From: Pseudomonadota bacterium | Lineage (GTDB): Bacteria > Pseudomonadota > Gammaproteobacteria > Steroidobacterales > Woeseiaceae | DNA: 64,000 nucleotides | Direction of reading: 5' to 3' | NCBI GenBank assembly: GCA_022563255.1 | Contig: JADFNS010000017.1 | Location: 1-64,000, forward strand | In this document: positions 52,876-63,274 of the stretch, piece by piece | How the letters are laid out: every line of letters begins with the position of its first letter | Position numbering within the stretch: position 1 is the first letter of the stretch | Program-made: the position numbers and the translations under genes | The notes under the pieces: generated by a model | The model's database searches: none | Told to the model about the DNA's origin: nothing | The model's input: the letters and a program-made list of their open reading frames with translations, nothing else

Positions 52876-53848
52876 CGTCAAAAATCGCTTGGCTGGAAAA
52901 GGTTTCCCAATCTATGTTACTGCCGCACAGGAGAAGAACGACTTGTTTGCCGCGCAGCGATTCACGCAGCGGTCCGAGCAATGCGGCAGTCGTCGTGGCG
53001 CAAGCAGGTTCCACAGCGATCTTCATGGAATTAAACAAGAACCCCATGGCTTTTCGCAGCTGCAGATCATCGACCATGGCAAGACGGTCGACATTCTTCC
53101 GTGTCAGCCCGAACGAGTAAGGCAACGCGAACGGCGCGCCCAGGCTGTCAGCGATGGTCGTCACTTTTTCAATACTCTCCGGCTTGCCGCTTGCAAAGCT
53201 GCGATGCATCGTATCGGCGCCCTCGGGTTCCACGCCGATAATTTCCACCTCAGGCCGCAGCTGTTTTATGGCGTTCGAAACGCCGCCAATGAGACCGCCA
53301 CCGCCAACCGGCACAAGTAGCGCGTCGAAATTGTCGACCTGCTCGTGGATTTCCAGCCCAACCGTGCCAGTGCCCAGGGCGACGGACTTGCCTTCGAAAG
53401 GGTGAACGAATACTCGACCTTCCTCGTCCTGAATCTGCTGCGCAACATCGAATGCCCGATGCACATCGTCAACAATGACAACTTCGGCGCCGTACGACTT
53501 GCACGCGGTTATGCGGCTTCGGTTCGCCGAGCTGAGCATAACCACCTTGGCCGTTGTGCCGACCGCCTGCGCGGCGTAGGCCGTCGCAATCGCATGATTT
53601 CCAGCACTGACCGCCGTGACGCCTGACTTTCGCTGTTTGGCGGACAGCCCGTGTAACGTCGCCAGCGCTCCTCGAGCTTTGAAAGTACCGGTCCGTTGCA
53701 AAAACTCCAGTTTGGCAAAAACCTGGGTATTTCCGCCCAGCACTTCTTCAATCGATGCGCAACGCATCACCGGGGTTCGCAAAATCTGCGCACTCAATCG
53801 ATCGCGCAACGCGTGAATCTCTGCAATATTAGGTCCTGCTCCGCCCAT
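52865..53848 (-). CDS. Threonine/serine dehydratase family PLP enzyme
   Basis: 327 residues. PLP-Lys in RTGTFKARGALA (about 51-62), SAGNHAIATAYAA, phosphate loop VGGGGLIGG and LLCGSNID at the end. It lacks the C-terminal ACT-like regulatory domain of biosynthetic IlvA, so it resembles catabolic threonine dehydratase or serine racemase/dehydratase. Proximity to the ilv/leu genes could mean it feeds 2-oxobutyrate to isoleucine synthesis, but it is cotranscribed with the FAD oxidase. Confidence 0.87.
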   Translation of the reverse strand: MGGAGPNIAEIHALRDRLSAQILRTPVMRCASIEEVLGGNTQVFAKLEFLQRTGTFKARGALATLHGLSAKQRKSGVTAVSAGNHAIATAYAAQAVGTTAKVVMLSSANRSRITACKSYGAEVVIVDDVHRAFDVAQQIQDEEGRVFVHPFEGKSVALGTGTVGLEIHEQVDNFDALLVPVGGGGLIGGVSNAIKQLRPEVEIIGVEPEGADTMHRSFASGKPESIEKVTTIADSLGAPFALPYSFGLTRKNVDRLAMVDDLQLRKAMGFLFNSMKIAVEPACATTTAALLGPLRESLRGKQVVLLLCGSNIDWETFSSQAIFDDVD

Positions 53849-53955
53849 TAGTTATGTAAAATGCTCCAACGCGCTTTAACTTGCGCTCTTCATTAGAATT
53901 GATAAGGTTGATTGCAGCGAACTGTGGCAGAGAATCCAGGTTCGCGATAGTCGCC

Positions 53956-55221
53956 ATGGGCCAACGCATGAAACCAGATGACCTATCGAACTCCGCAATT
54001 CGACGCATCGCCGATATTTCGCCCTATCTTGATCAAATGGCCGGGCTCGCCCAGATGGGGCTCCGCCAACGCAGCAATTTAACCCATGTCGAAAATGCTC
54101 TGCGTAAACACTGGGCACTCGGACAAAACAGTATTCTAAGCTGGACTCCGTCCGATAATGACATGCTCATTCTCGTCGTACCCCATTACGCGATCGCGGA
54201 ATATACGTCGTTGCAGGACGGCACGATGCCTCCGCGCGTATCGCCCAGATTCATCACGGAGCTTATCACTGGCGACCGGCAACTGACGCTTTCCCAGATG
54301 CAGAAAGTCGCGCGATTGCTGGACATCGAGCCGCAAACGATTCCGCTGCGCGAACCGCTGTCCGGCAGTGCTGTAGAGACCCATATCATCGAGAAGATGA
54401 TTCGCAAGTACGGCATCAACTACATACCCAGTCGCGCTGTCACATTGTTCGATATTGTCGGCTTCAGCCTGCTCACGCCTTTTGAACAAATGACTCAATT
54501 AAACAGCCTCGCGTATTCGCTAAATTCAGCGCATGCAAAAATGCTCGAGGCAGACGTCAATCTGGATTTCGCGCGCTCCTCCAGTGGTGACGGCTTTTAC
54601 ATATGGAATCGCGACGACGGTCTGGAGGCCAGCGTCAACCTGTATCACTTCATGCACATCGTGCTCGCCGATAACGCAATTGCGCGTAGCAAATCCGCGC
54701 CCAAAATAGTACCCAAACTGCGCGCTTGTTTTCATGTTGGTAGCTGTTACGAATTCCATCAGGCGGAAGGTCTCAACCCGACGACGCACGATTTTATTGT
54801 TGGCGAGGTCACGATAGAACTTGCGAGGATGATCGAAGGCGCCCTCCCCGGTCAGATTCTGGTTGGCGATTTCACGGCGGACATCGTCACCGAAAACGAC
54901 AACGGCGAAATCACGTTAGAGCCCAATATCGATGCCGTCACGTTCATGCAACGTGCACAGGGTAACCTCTCGCGGCTAAGTGGCATTGTGCTTTCGGGCG
55001 AGCGGGTAACTGCCATCAAATGTTACCTGACCGGCGAAGACATCGGTGACGGCCAGTTCAATATACGGCGCCTGACGATCACGGATAAACACGGACTCAC
55101 ACGAGTCGCTTTCAACGCCAAGGTGAATATTTATCGGGAGTCTGCACAGCCGATCCTGCTCGGCATCCAGGACAGAGAATTACCGAAAGAGGATGAAAGA
55201 ATGGCCGCTCTCACGAAGTGA
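53956..55221 (+). CDS. Divergent class III adenylate/guanylate cyclase-like protein
   Basis: 421 residues from the ATG at 53956; the frame begins with TTG at 53881 and another ATG is at 53968, none with a clear ribosome site. An N-terminal region (1-155) of unknown fold precedes a cyclase-like domain (about 160-355): AVTLFDIVGFS (metal Asp166) and SSSGDGFYIWN (Asp212), the right 46-residue spacing. The later block VGEVTIELARMIEGALPGQILVGDF keeps the Arg but not the Asn of the canonical VNxAARL motif. Both metal ligands suggest possible activity; the missing Asn argues for altered or lost activity. It is divergent from the dehydratase gene. Confidence 0.65.
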   Translation: MGQRMKPDDLSNSAIRRIADISPYLDQMAGLAQMGLRQRSNLTHVENALRKHWALGQNSILSWTPSDNDMLILVVPHYAIAEYTSLQDGTMPPRVSPRFITELITGDRQLTLSQMQKVARLLDIEPQTIPLREPLSGSAVETHIIEKMIRKYGINYIPSRAVTLFDIVGFSLLTPFEQMTQLNSLAYSLNSAHAKMLEADVNLDFARSSSGDGFYIWNRDDGLEASVNLYHFMHIVLADNAIARSKSAPKIVPKLRACFHVGSCYEFHQAEGLNPTTHDFIVGEVTIELARMIEGALPGQILVGDFTADIVTENDNGEITLEPNIDAVTFMQRAQGNLSRLSGIVLSGERVTAIKCYLTGEDIGDGQFNIRRLTITDKHGLTRVAFNAKVNIYRESAQPILLGIQDRELPKEDERMAALTK

Positions 55222-55235
55222 AAGCGACCGTTTTT
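55203..55235 (+). terminator. Terminator of the cyclase-like gene
   Basis: GGCCGCTCTCAC (55203-55214) pairs imperfectly with GTGAAAGCGACC (55218-55229), followed by GTTTTTG. The stem contains the stop codon. It resembles the hairpins inside the adjacent tRNA-Pro repeats and may share their origin. Confidence 0.7.
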
Positions 55236-55335
55236 GAATTGGTCGGGGCGAGAGGATGGGCACTGCGCGCCTGTCGGCCGACCACGTCGGCCTCGGTGCG
55301 AACCTCCTGAGCGGTTCCACATCCCTCCCAACCAT

Positions 55336-55379
55336 AAAAAAAGACCGCTCACTAATGTGGGAGCGGCCAATTTTTTTCT
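55336..55379. terminator. Bidirectional terminator in repeat unit 1
   Basis: GACCGCTC (55343-55350) pairs with GAGCGGCC (55361-55368, one mismatch). It is flanked by TTTTTTT (55371-55377) on the plus side and AAAAAAA (55336-55342) on the other, so it can work on both strands. Confidence 0.8.
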
Positions 55380-55479
55380 TAGTTGGTCGGGGCGAGAGGA
55401 TGGGCACTGCGTGCCTGTCGGCCGACCACGTTGGCCTCGGTGCGAACCTCCTGAGCGGTTCCACATCCCTCCCAACCAT

Positions 55480-55523
55480 AAAAAAAGACCGCTCACTAAT
55501 GTGGGAGCGGCCAATTTTTTTCT
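55480..55523. terminator. Bidirectional terminator in repeat unit 2 (end of tRNA-Pro)
   Basis: Same hairpin as in unit 1, shifted by 144 bp: GACCGCTC (55487-55494), GAGCGGCC (55505-55512), flanked by A-run and T-run. It is the first terminator downstream of tRNA-Pro. Confidence 0.8.
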
Positions 55524-55527
55524 TAGT

Positions 55528-55604
<77 letters not shown>

Positions 55605-55649
55605 ACGTGTTCTGAAAATCGCCCCAGAGGGCACTCCTGCACGCCAAAT

Positions 55650-56006
55650 CTAGCGGCGTAGGATCTTAAGGACTTGTTCAAGTTCCGAACGTAATTGCTT
55701 GATAATTTGTTGACTTTGCGTGACATCGGACTTCGCTGCCTCGCCGGTGAGCCGTTGTCGGGCGCCGCCGATCGTGAAGCCCTCGTCATACAGGAGACTC
55801 CTGATCTGTCGAATGATCAGAACGTCCTGACGCTGATAATAACGACGGTTACCCCGTCGCTTTACAGGTTTAAGTTGCGGGAACTCCTGCTCCCAATACC
55901 TGAGGACGTGCGGCTTGACAGCGCAGAGGTCGCTCACCTCACCTATCGTGAAGTAACGCTTACCAGGTATTGGAGGAAGTTCGTCGTTATTCCCCGGTTC
56001 CAGCAT
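55650..56006 (-). CDS. MerR family transcriptional regulator
   Basis: 118 residues. N-terminal winged helix-turn-helix: [26 protein letters not shown] (about 18-43) and [21 protein letters not shown] short coiled-coil dimerisation helix follows; there is no effector-binding domain. Its start overlaps the end of ihfA by 20 bp, and the pheT-ihfA-merR-tRNA-Pro order is widely conserved in gammaproteobacteria. Target unknown. Confidence 0.92.
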   Translation of the reverse strand: MLEPGNNDELPPIPGKRYFTIGEVSDLCAVKPHVLRYWEQEFPQLKPVKRRGNRRYYQRQDVLIIRQIRSLLYDEGFTIGGARQRLTGEAAKSDVTQSQQIIKQLRSELEQVLKILRR

Positions 56007-56286
56007 ATGCTTCCACTCGGGCCTTTAGTTTTTGTCCTGGCCGGAAAGTCACCACCCGACGAGCGCTAATCGGAATTTCTTCACCGGTTTTCGGGTTTCT
56101 TCCAGGACGTTCTTTTTTATCCCGAAGGTCAAAGTTTCCAAATCCAGAAAGCTTGACTTGCTCCCCAACTGCGAGTGATGCACGCAGCTCCTCATAAAAC
56201 ATATCCACCAATTCGCGAGCTTCTCTTTTGTTCAGACCCAGTTCGTTAAACAGCGACTCTGCCATATCTGCTTTTGTCATTGCCAT
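55987..56286 (-). CDS. ihfA: Integration host factor alpha subunit
   Basis: 99 residues of the HU/IHF fold. [21 protein letters not shown] at the N-terminus, [21 protein letters not shown], and the beta-arm region [20 protein letters not shown] with the intercalating Pro. It follows pheT by 5 bp. Confidence 0.96.
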   Translation of the reverse strand: MAMTKADMAESLFNELGLNKREARELVDMFYEELRASLAVGEQVKLSGFGNFDLRDKKERPGRNPKTGEEIPISARRVVTFRPGQKLKARVEAYAGTGE

Positions 56287-56291
56287 TGCGT

Positions 56292-58670
56292 CTAGTCTCT
56301 CAAAACAGCTGCGAATTGTTCTTCTAATTTACTGACTGCCGCGGCCATCGCGGTATCCGCATCAACGTCAGTAAGGGTGCGCGATGTTTCCTGCAAAATC
56401 AAGCCTATTGCTACGCTTTTTCGCCCTGCTTCTATCCCTTCGCCTTTGTAAATGTCAAAAATCCTGACATCTTGTATCAGCTTGGGCGAACTCGCCGCGA
56501 CGGCTTTGACAAGCTCGTCAGCAGATATATTGTCGTCAACAATGACAGCGATGTCGCGACGAATTGCGGGAAACCGGGAAATCGTAGCCGCGTTTGGCGG
56601 CTTCGATGCGAGCGCTTTTGCAGCGTCCAGTTCGAACAAATACACGGCCCGTTTGAGATCGTATTTCTTCGCGAGCCGCGGATGCAGTTTGCCAATGACG
56701 CCGATCACGGTAGCGTTTCGAATGATGTCTGCGGCTTGGCCAGGTTGCAATGCAGGATGTTTTGTCGCCACAAAAGAAATCTCGCCGGGTGCCGCCGCCA
56801 AACCAAGAATTGCTTCGACATCTGACTTTATATCAAAGAAATCAACGCCTTCCGGCTGACTTCCCCACTGCTCCGGATTCACAGGACCTGTTGCAAGGGC
56901 AGCTATTCTGACAATTTCCTCGTGATCGTCGAGAGGCCCATGGTAAGACTTGCTGGACTCAAATAATCGCACCCGATCTTGCTGTCGAGCGTTGTTTGCC
57001 GACGCTGCCGCCACCATACCTGGCCATAACGATGCGCGCATAACGGACATTTCAGTCGATATCGGGTTGCACAATACGAGCTCGGATTCCTCACCAGTGA
57101 ACTCAGTGTTCGCAGCCGCGTCAATGAAACTGTAGGTGATGACTTCCTGATAATCTCTGGCGATCAAGGTCGCAGCGACTTGCTCAAGATCGATTTTCGA
57201 TTCAGTCACCGTCTCGAGTGGCGCCTGTGCGAGAGCGGTCACCTCGGGGATCGAATCATAGCCGTGAATGCGGGCAACTTCCTCGATCAGATCCGCCTCA
57301 ATTGCGATATCAAAGCGATGACTTGGGGCTAAAACCTGCCAACCACCGCCGACGATTTCCACGTTCATTGTCAAATTGGTCAGTATGTCGGCAACCTCTT
57401 TGTCGTCAATTTCCATGCCGAGCAATCGAGTTAATTTTTCTTTACGGAGCAGGATATTGGCAGGAGATGGCAGGTGCTCTGCAACGGATTCGTCGACCAA
57501 TGGGCCGGCCTGACCCCCGGCAATTTCAAGCAAAAGATGTGTCGCTCGCTCAATCGCCCTGCCCTGACATTCCGAATCAACGCCGCGTTCAAAGCGCATC
57601 GAAGCGTCGGTGTGCATGCCGTAAGAACGGGCCTTTCCTGCCATGAAATCCGGCGGCCAAAACGCTGCCTCGAAGAATACGTCGGTTGTCTTTTCGGTGA
57701 CCGCCGTACTCAAGCCACCCATGATGCCCGCGATGCCGATCGGTCCGCTGTCATCGGTAACGACAATCGTACTGTCGTCCAAAGCGACTTCTTTTTCGTC
57801 CAGCAGCGTGATTTTTTCGCCAGCTTTCGCCAACCGCGGCCGGATTGGGCCGCGCAGCAATTTGCTGTCGTAGGCGTGCAACGGCTGTCCCAGCTCCAGC
57901 ATGACGTAATTCGTAATATCGACGACCACAGATATCGCTCGCACTCCGGCACGTCGCAGCCGTTCGGTCAACCAGACAGGAGAAATCGCAGTAGCGTCGA
58001 TTCCCTTGATCACACGACCAGCGAACCGGGGACAAGCGGCAGGTTCGATGAGTTCAACGCGATGCATATCATCAATCGTCGGCTTAACCGGCTTGACCGC
58101 CGGATCCTTGAGCTTGGCGCCCGTGAGCGCGGAAATATCACGAGCAATGCCCAGGACACTGAAACAGTCGCCACGGTTGGGAGTCAAATCCAGATCGATA
58201 ATGGCATCGGGCAGCTGCAGCAAATCGACCAGCGGCGAACCAACCTGCGCGTCACGTGGCAAGGACATAATGCCCGCAGACTCATCACCAAGCCCCAGCT
58301 CAATGGCTGAGCACAGCATGCCGTTGGACACGACGCCACGAATTTTCGCCTTCTTGAGTTTCATGCCATTTGGCAAAGTCACTCCCGGCTTCGCGAAACA
58401 AGCCTTCATGCCAGCAAAAACGTTCGGGGCGCCGCACACGACGTCGATCAGATCACCGCTGCCGTCGTTCACCTTGCAGATGCTCAGCTTGTCGGCATCG
58501 GGATGCCTTTGGACCTCGATAAGCTCGGCGATAACGATTTGCGAAATTTCGGCGCCATCGTGCTCGATGCCGTTGACTTCATGGCCGAGCATGGTCAATT
58601 GATGACCGAGCGCTTCGATATCCATATCGGGATTCACCCACTCGCGTAACCAGGATTCTGAAATCTTCAT
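56292..58670 (-). CDS. pheT: Phenylalanyl-tRNA synthetase beta subunit
   Basis: 792 residues, normal length. N-terminal OB/EMAP domain ([29 protein letters not shown]), B3/B4 editing domain ([17 protein letters not shown]), B5, catalytic-like and C-terminal anticodon-binding domain ([16 protein letters not shown]). Forms the (alpha-beta)2 enzyme with PheS, encoded 5 bp upstream. Confidence 0.97.
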   Translation of the reverse strand: MKISESWLREWVNPDMDIEALGHQLTMLGHEVNGIEHDGAEISQIVIAELIEVQRHPDADKLSICKVNDGSGDLIDVVCGAPNVFAGMKACFAKPGVTLPNGMKLKKAKIRGVVSNGMLCSAIELGLGDESAGIMSLPRDAQVGSPLVDLLQLPDAIIDLDLTPNRGDCFSVLGIARDISALTGAKLKDPAVKPVKPTIDDMHRVELIEPAACPRFAGRVIKGIDATAISPVWLTERLRRAGVRAISVVVDITNYVMLELGQPLHAYDSKLLRGPIRPRLAKAGEKITLLDEKEVALDDSTIVVTDDSGPIGIAGIMGGLSTAVTEKTTDVFFEAAFWPPDFMAGKARSYGMHTDASMRFERGVDSECQGRAIERATHLLLEIAGGQAGPLVDESVAEHLPSPANILLRKEKLTRLLGMEIDDKEVADILTNLTMNVEIVGGGWQVLAPSHRFDIAIEADLIEEVARIHGYDSIPEVTALAQAPLETVTESKIDLEQVAATLIARDYQEVITYSFIDAAANTEFTGEESELVLCNPISTEMSVMRASLWPGMVAAASANNARQQDRVRLFESSKSYHGPLDDHEEIVRIAALATGPVNPEQWGSQPEGVDFFDIKSDVEAILGLAAAPGEISFVATKHPALQPGQAADIIRNATVIGVIGKLHPRLAKKYDLKRAVYLFELDAAKALASKPPNAATISRFPAIRRDIAVIVDDNISADELVKAVAASSPKLIQDVRIFDIYKGEGIEAGRKSVAIGLILQETSRTLTDVDADTAMAAAVSKLEEQFAAVLRD

Positions 58671-58675
58671 CGCGG

Positions 58676-59674
<999 letters not shown>

Positions 59675-59710
59675 TCAGGCGCACAATACCGCGCCTGACT
59701 CAAGATTCAA

Positions 59711-60082
59711 TCAGCTGGCAGTTTGCTGTTCGAGGCCGGCCTTGGCCGCGGCAGCAATAGCACCAAACGCCTCAGGATCGCGAACGGCGATATCGGCGAG
59801 GACTTTACGGTCGATTTCGATCTCAGCGCAGTTCAAGCCGTTGATCAGCCGACTGTAGGACAAGCCATGCAGGCGGGCCGCAGCATTGATGCGCGTAATC
59901 CACAAGGCGCGGAACTGACGTTTGCGTTGGCGTCGATCACGATACTCGTACTGACCGGCTTTGATGACAGCTTGCTTGGCTGTCTTGAATAATTTACTGC
60001 GCGCACCGTAATAACCCTTCGCTTTGGCGAGGACTTTCTTATGGCGGGTTTTGGCGGTTACGCCACTCTTAACTCTGGCCAT
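59711..60082 (-). CDS. rplT: 50S ribosomal protein L20
   Basis: 123 residues, highly basic; [20 protein letters not shown] at the start, [20 protein letters not shown] and [21 protein letters not shown]20 also represses its own operon in related bacteria. 14 bp after rpmI. Confidence 0.97.
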   Translation of the reverse strand: MARVKSGVTAKTRHKKVLAKAKGYYGARSKLFKTAKQAVIKAGQYEYRDRRQRKRQFRALWITRINAAARLHGLSYSRLINGLNCAEIEIDRKVLADIAVRDPEAFGAIAAAAKAGLEQQTAS

Positions 60083-60096
60083 TTCTCAATATCCTC

Positions 60097-60294
60097 TTAG
60101 CTGTAAGGGAGCATGCGACGCACGCTCTTCACGTCGCATGCTGCGACTTGCTCGGTACTACCGAGGTGACGCTTACGCTTCGACTTTTTCTTGGTGAGGA
60201 TGTGATTGAGATGGGACTGGGCACGTTTGTAGCCACCCTTGCCCGTCTTACTGAAGCGCTTGGCCGCGCCCCGGTTGGTTTTCATCTTTGGCAT
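60097..60294 (-). CDS. rpmI: 50S ribosomal protein L35
   Basis: 65 residues, basic; [20 protein letters not shown] and [18 protein letters not shown] are L35 signatures. The 96-bp gap to infC (60295-60390) is where L20-mediated control acts in enterobacteria; I could not draw a convincing pseudoknot here. Confidence 0.96.
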   Translation of the reverse strand: MPKMKTNRGAAKRFSKTGKGGYKRAQSHLNHILTKKKSKRKRHLGSTEQVAACDVKSVRRMLPYS

Positions 60295-60390
60295 GCTGTA
60301 CTCACTTTTTAGGCCTTGCCACGTTCCGGTCGCTGCCGGCCGCTGCAGGCGGGTAGAGCCGTAAGGGTTGTTACGCCCCTGGGCTGTTAC

Positions 60391-60909
60391 TCACTTCTTT
60401 TTCGGTGCAATTACCATGACCATCTGCCGACCTTCCAATTGCGGCATTTGCTCAACTGTACCGTATTCTTCCAGGTCCTCCCGGACCCTGGCCAGCAAAT
60501 TGGCGCCCAGTTCCTTATGCGCCATTTCCCGACCTCTGAATCTCAATGTGACTTTGGTTTTGTCGCCAATTTCCAGAAAGTGTTTGAGTTTCCCCAGCTT
60601 GATCTGGTAGTCACCTTCGTCCGTACCCGGACGAAACTTAATCTCTTTAACGTGTACTTGTTTCTGTTTGCGCTTCGCAGTCTGGCTTTTCTTGTTCTGT
60701 TCAAACAAGTACTTGCCAAAATCCATGATCCGGCATACGGGCGGATCCGCCATCGGCGATACTTCAACGAGGTCCAGTCCCTCTTCCTTTGCCAGATCAA
60801 TTCCGGCGGCCAGCCCCATCACCCCTGCTTGCTCACCATCCGATCCAATTACGCGAACCTCGGTTGCGTTTATTTCCTCATTGCGCCTTACGCGCTTTGT
60901 AACTGCGAT
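60391..60909 (-). CDS. infC: Translation initiation factor IF-3, AUC start
   Basis: 172 residues from a proposed ATC start (60907-60909), which has GGAGG (60918-60922) exactly 8 nt upstream. The in-frame TTG at 60913-60915 is only 2 nt from GGAGG, and the nearest ATG (60979) would add 24 residues with no counterpart in IF-3. The protein starts [20 protein letters not shown], with [22 protein letters not shown] and the C-terminal domain [17 protein letters not shown]. Non-AUG starts (AUU, AUC) on infC underlie its self-repression. thrS is not upstream; a tRNA-Val gene is. Confidence 0.9.
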   Translation of the reverse strand: MAVTKRVRRNEEINATEVRVIGSDGEQAGVMGLAAGIDLAKEEGLDLVEVSPMADPPVCRIMDFGKYLFEQNKKSQTAKRKQKQVHVKEIKFRPGTDEGDYQIKLGKLKHFLEIGDKTKVTLRFRGREMAHKELGANLLARVREDLEEYGTVEQMPQLEGRQMVMVIAPKKK

Positions 60910-61014
60910 ACCCAAATCCTCCACAACATACGGGAACGCGATTCTATATAGCCGGATGCCAAGAAACAACCATGAAAACACCGATTATTGTGAATTAACG
61001 ACGTTTTTCTGAGC

Positions 61015-61033
61015 CGGGACAGGTCCTGTCCCG
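61015..61033. other. Perfect palindrome between infC and tRNA-Val
   Basis: CGGGACAGG-T-CCTGTCCCG, a 9-bp perfect inverted repeat just after the 3' end of tRNA-Val in the direction of transcription. No T-run follows on the minus strand, so termination is doubtful; processing of the tRNA-infC transcript is possible. Confidence 0.5.
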
Positions 61034-61036
61034 AAT

Positions 61037-61111
61037 TGGTGGGCGATGGTGGTCTCGAACCACCGACTTCCACGATGTCAACGTGGCGCTCTACCCCTGA
61101 GCTAATCGCCC
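61037..61111 (-). tRNA. tRNA-Val(GAC)
   Basis: 75 nt including an encoded CCA. Acceptor GGGCGAT pairs with ATCGCCC; anticodon stem CCACG/CGTGG encloses TTGACAT, anticodon GAC. T-arm GGTGGTTCGAGACCACC. Located 127 bp before infC, and 78 bp after uvrB. Confidence 0.95.
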
Positions 61112-61189
61112 AATTCGGCCGGTACTCCCCATCTGCCGTTGCAGCGGGAGCCGTAAGATACTCAAGCCCATGATCGACTGCAAGGCCTG

Positions 61190-63247
61190 TCAGCCGGCTT
61201 TTTGGTCGGCCAGGCCCAGCCCGTGATCCCGCAATCTGTGAATCTCATCCCGCAGCCTCGCCGCTTCCTCGAATTCCAGGTCCCGGGCAGCTTTGAGCAT
61301 CCGCTTCTCCAACTTCGCCGCTTTCTTGAGCAATTGCCCGGAACTCATTAAAGCGTACGGCACCCGGTCATCCCCAACCGTGCGTCTGGCAGTCTGTGGC
61401 GATGGATACGCCGCCTCCATGATATCCGACACCTTCTTGATAATGGACGCGGGCTTGATCCCGTGTTTCTTGTTGTGAGATACCTGCCGGACACGACGAC
61501 GCCGGGTTTCTTCGATGGCACGCTCCATGGAGCCGGTGATCTTGTCCGCGTACAGAATCGCCCGGCCGTTGATGTTGCGCGCAGCGCGGCCGATGGTCTG
61601 AATCAACGACCGATCCGAGCGCAAGAAACCTTCCTTGTCAGCGTCCAGAATGGCCACCAGCGAGACCTCCGGCATGTCGAGCCCCTCTCGCAACAGGTTG
61701 ATGCCAACGAGTACGTCAAAGGCTCCCAGGCGCAGATCCCGAATGATCTCGGTGCGTTCGACCGTCACGATATCCGAGTGCAAATAACGAACCCGCACAC
61801 CGTGCTCACGCAGATAGTCCGTGAGGTCCTCAGCCATGCGTTTCGTCAGTGTGGTGATCAGGACCCTCTCATTCACGGCGACACGCTTGCCAATCTCAGA
61901 CAAGACATCATCGACCTGCGTTTTGGCCGGTCGAACTTCGAGTTCCGGGTCCACCAAGCCGGTCGGGCGCACAAGTTGTTCGACGACTTTGTCGGAGTGC
62001 TCGTTCTCGTATTTCCCGGGCGTCGCGGAAATGTACAGAGTTTGCGGCGACAGGCCCTCGAATTCGTCAAAGCGGAGCGGACGATTGTCGAGCGCCGATG
62101 GCAACCGAAATCCGTGCTCGACCAGCGTTTCCTTTCGCGAGCGATCGCCTTTGTACATCCCCCCGAGTTGCGGCACGGTCACATGGCTTTCGTCGATGAT
62201 CAGGATGGCGTTTTCCGGGATGTAGTCGAACAGGCACGGCGGTGGCTCGCCGACAGCGCGACCGGACAGGTAGCGAGAATAGTTTTCGATGCCGGAGCAA
62301 TACCCAAGCTCTCGTATCATCTCTAAATCGAATAAAGTTCTCTGTTCAAGTCTTTGAGCTTCAAGAAGTTTTTCTTTCCCTCTCAGATAGGCAAGGCGAT
62401 CTTTCAGCTCCACCTTGATGAGCTCGCAGGCCGCCAGCAGGCGCTCCCGAGGCGTCACGTAGTGGGATTTTGGGTAAATTGTCAGCCGCGGTACCCGATT
62501 TATCACCTCGCCGGTCAGCGGGTCGAAGTGTGCCAGTGATTCGATCTCGTCATCGAGCAATTCGATGCGCACCGCATTGCGCTCCGACTCGGCCGGAAAC
62601 ACGTCGATGACGTCCCCTCTTACGCGGTAAGTGCCTTGCGATAAATCGACTTCATTGCGCGTGTATTGCAACTCGGCCAGCCGGTGCAACAGTTTGCGCT
62701 GGTCAATGCGGTCGCCGCGAACCAGGTGCAGCACCATCCTGAAATACGCTTCGGGGTCACCAAGACCGTAAATAGCGGATACTGTGGCAACGATGATGAC
62801 GTCCGGTCGTTCGATCAGCGCTTTGGTCGCGGACAAGCGCATCTGCTCGATATGCCGGTTGATCGATGCGTCTTTTTCGATGTAGGTGTCAGAACTCGGC
62901 ATGTAAGCTTCGGGCTGATAGTAGTCGTAGTAGGAAACGAAGTACTCAACGGCGTTCCGCGGGAAGAAATCACGCATTTCGCCGTACAGCTGCGCGGCCA
63001 GTGTCTTGTTGGGCGCCAGGATAATCGCGGGCCGCTGCAGTCTCTCAATGACGCTCGCTACAGTGAAGGTTTTGCCGGAACCGGTCACGCCCAGCAGTGT
63101 CTGCCGCGCCAGTCCATCCTGCAGCCCTGCAACCAGACCCGATATCGCCTTTTCCTGGTCACCGGCTGGCTCAAAATCCGATACCAGCGTCAGATGATTG
63201 CGATCGGAGTGTTCTTTGTTGGGCAGGTCTTTGGATTCACGTACCAT
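61190..63247 (-). CDS. uvrB: UvrABC excision nuclease subunit B
   Basis: 685 residues. Walker [13 protein letters not shown] (about 54-65), beta-hairpin region [20 protein letters not shown], helicase motif [20 protein letters not shown], motif VI region [14 protein letters not shown], and the C-terminal UVR domain for UvrC binding ([24 protein letters not shown]). Nucleotide excision repair. Divergent from the aminotransferase gene with 27 bp between starts. Confidence 0.97.
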   Translation of the reverse strand: MVRESKDLPNKEHSDRNHLTLVSDFEPAGDQEKAISGLVAGLQDGLARQTLLGVTGSGKTFTVASVIERLQRPAIILAPNKTLAAQLYGEMRDFFPRNAVEYFVSYYDYYQPEAYMPSSDTYIEKDASINRHIEQMRLSATKALIERPDVIIVATVSAIYGLGDPEAYFRMVLHLVRGDRIDQRKLLHRLAELQYTRNEVDLSQGTYRVRGDVIDVFPAESERNAVRIELLDDEIESLAHFDPLTGEVINRVPRLTIYPKSHYVTPRERLLAACELIKVELKDRLAYLRGKEKLLEAQRLEQRTLFDLEMIRELGYCSGIENYSRYLSGRAVGEPPPCLFDYIPENAILIIDESHVTVPQLGGMYKGDRSRKETLVEHGFRLPSALDNRPLRFDEFEGLSPQTLYISATPGKYENEHSDKVVEQLVRPTGLVDPELEVRPAKTQVDDVLSEIGKRVAVNERVLITTLTKRMAEDLTDYLREHGVRVRYLHSDIVTVERTEIIRDLRLGAFDVLVGINLLREGLDMPEVSLVAILDADKEGFLRSDRSLIQTIGRAARNINGRAILYADKITGSMERAIEETRRRRVRQVSHNKKHGIKPASIIKKVSDIMEAAYPSPQTARRTVGDDRVPYALMSSGQLLKKAAKLEKRMLKAARDLEFEEAARLRDEIHRLRDHGLGLADQKAG

Positions 63248-63274
63248 GAGCGTGCATTTATGAGAGGCAATCGA

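Noticed and set aside
55239-55526. CRISPR-like direct repeats
   Set aside because: Only two units of 144 bp, nearly identical throughout, with no unique spacers and no cas genes.
60295-60390. L20-binding pseudoknot leader before rpmI
   Set aside because: The location is right, but I could not find the long-range pairing that defines it.
61015-61033. Terminator after tRNA-Val
   Set aside because: The palindrome is perfect but has no T-run on the minus strand; listed as a stem-loop only.
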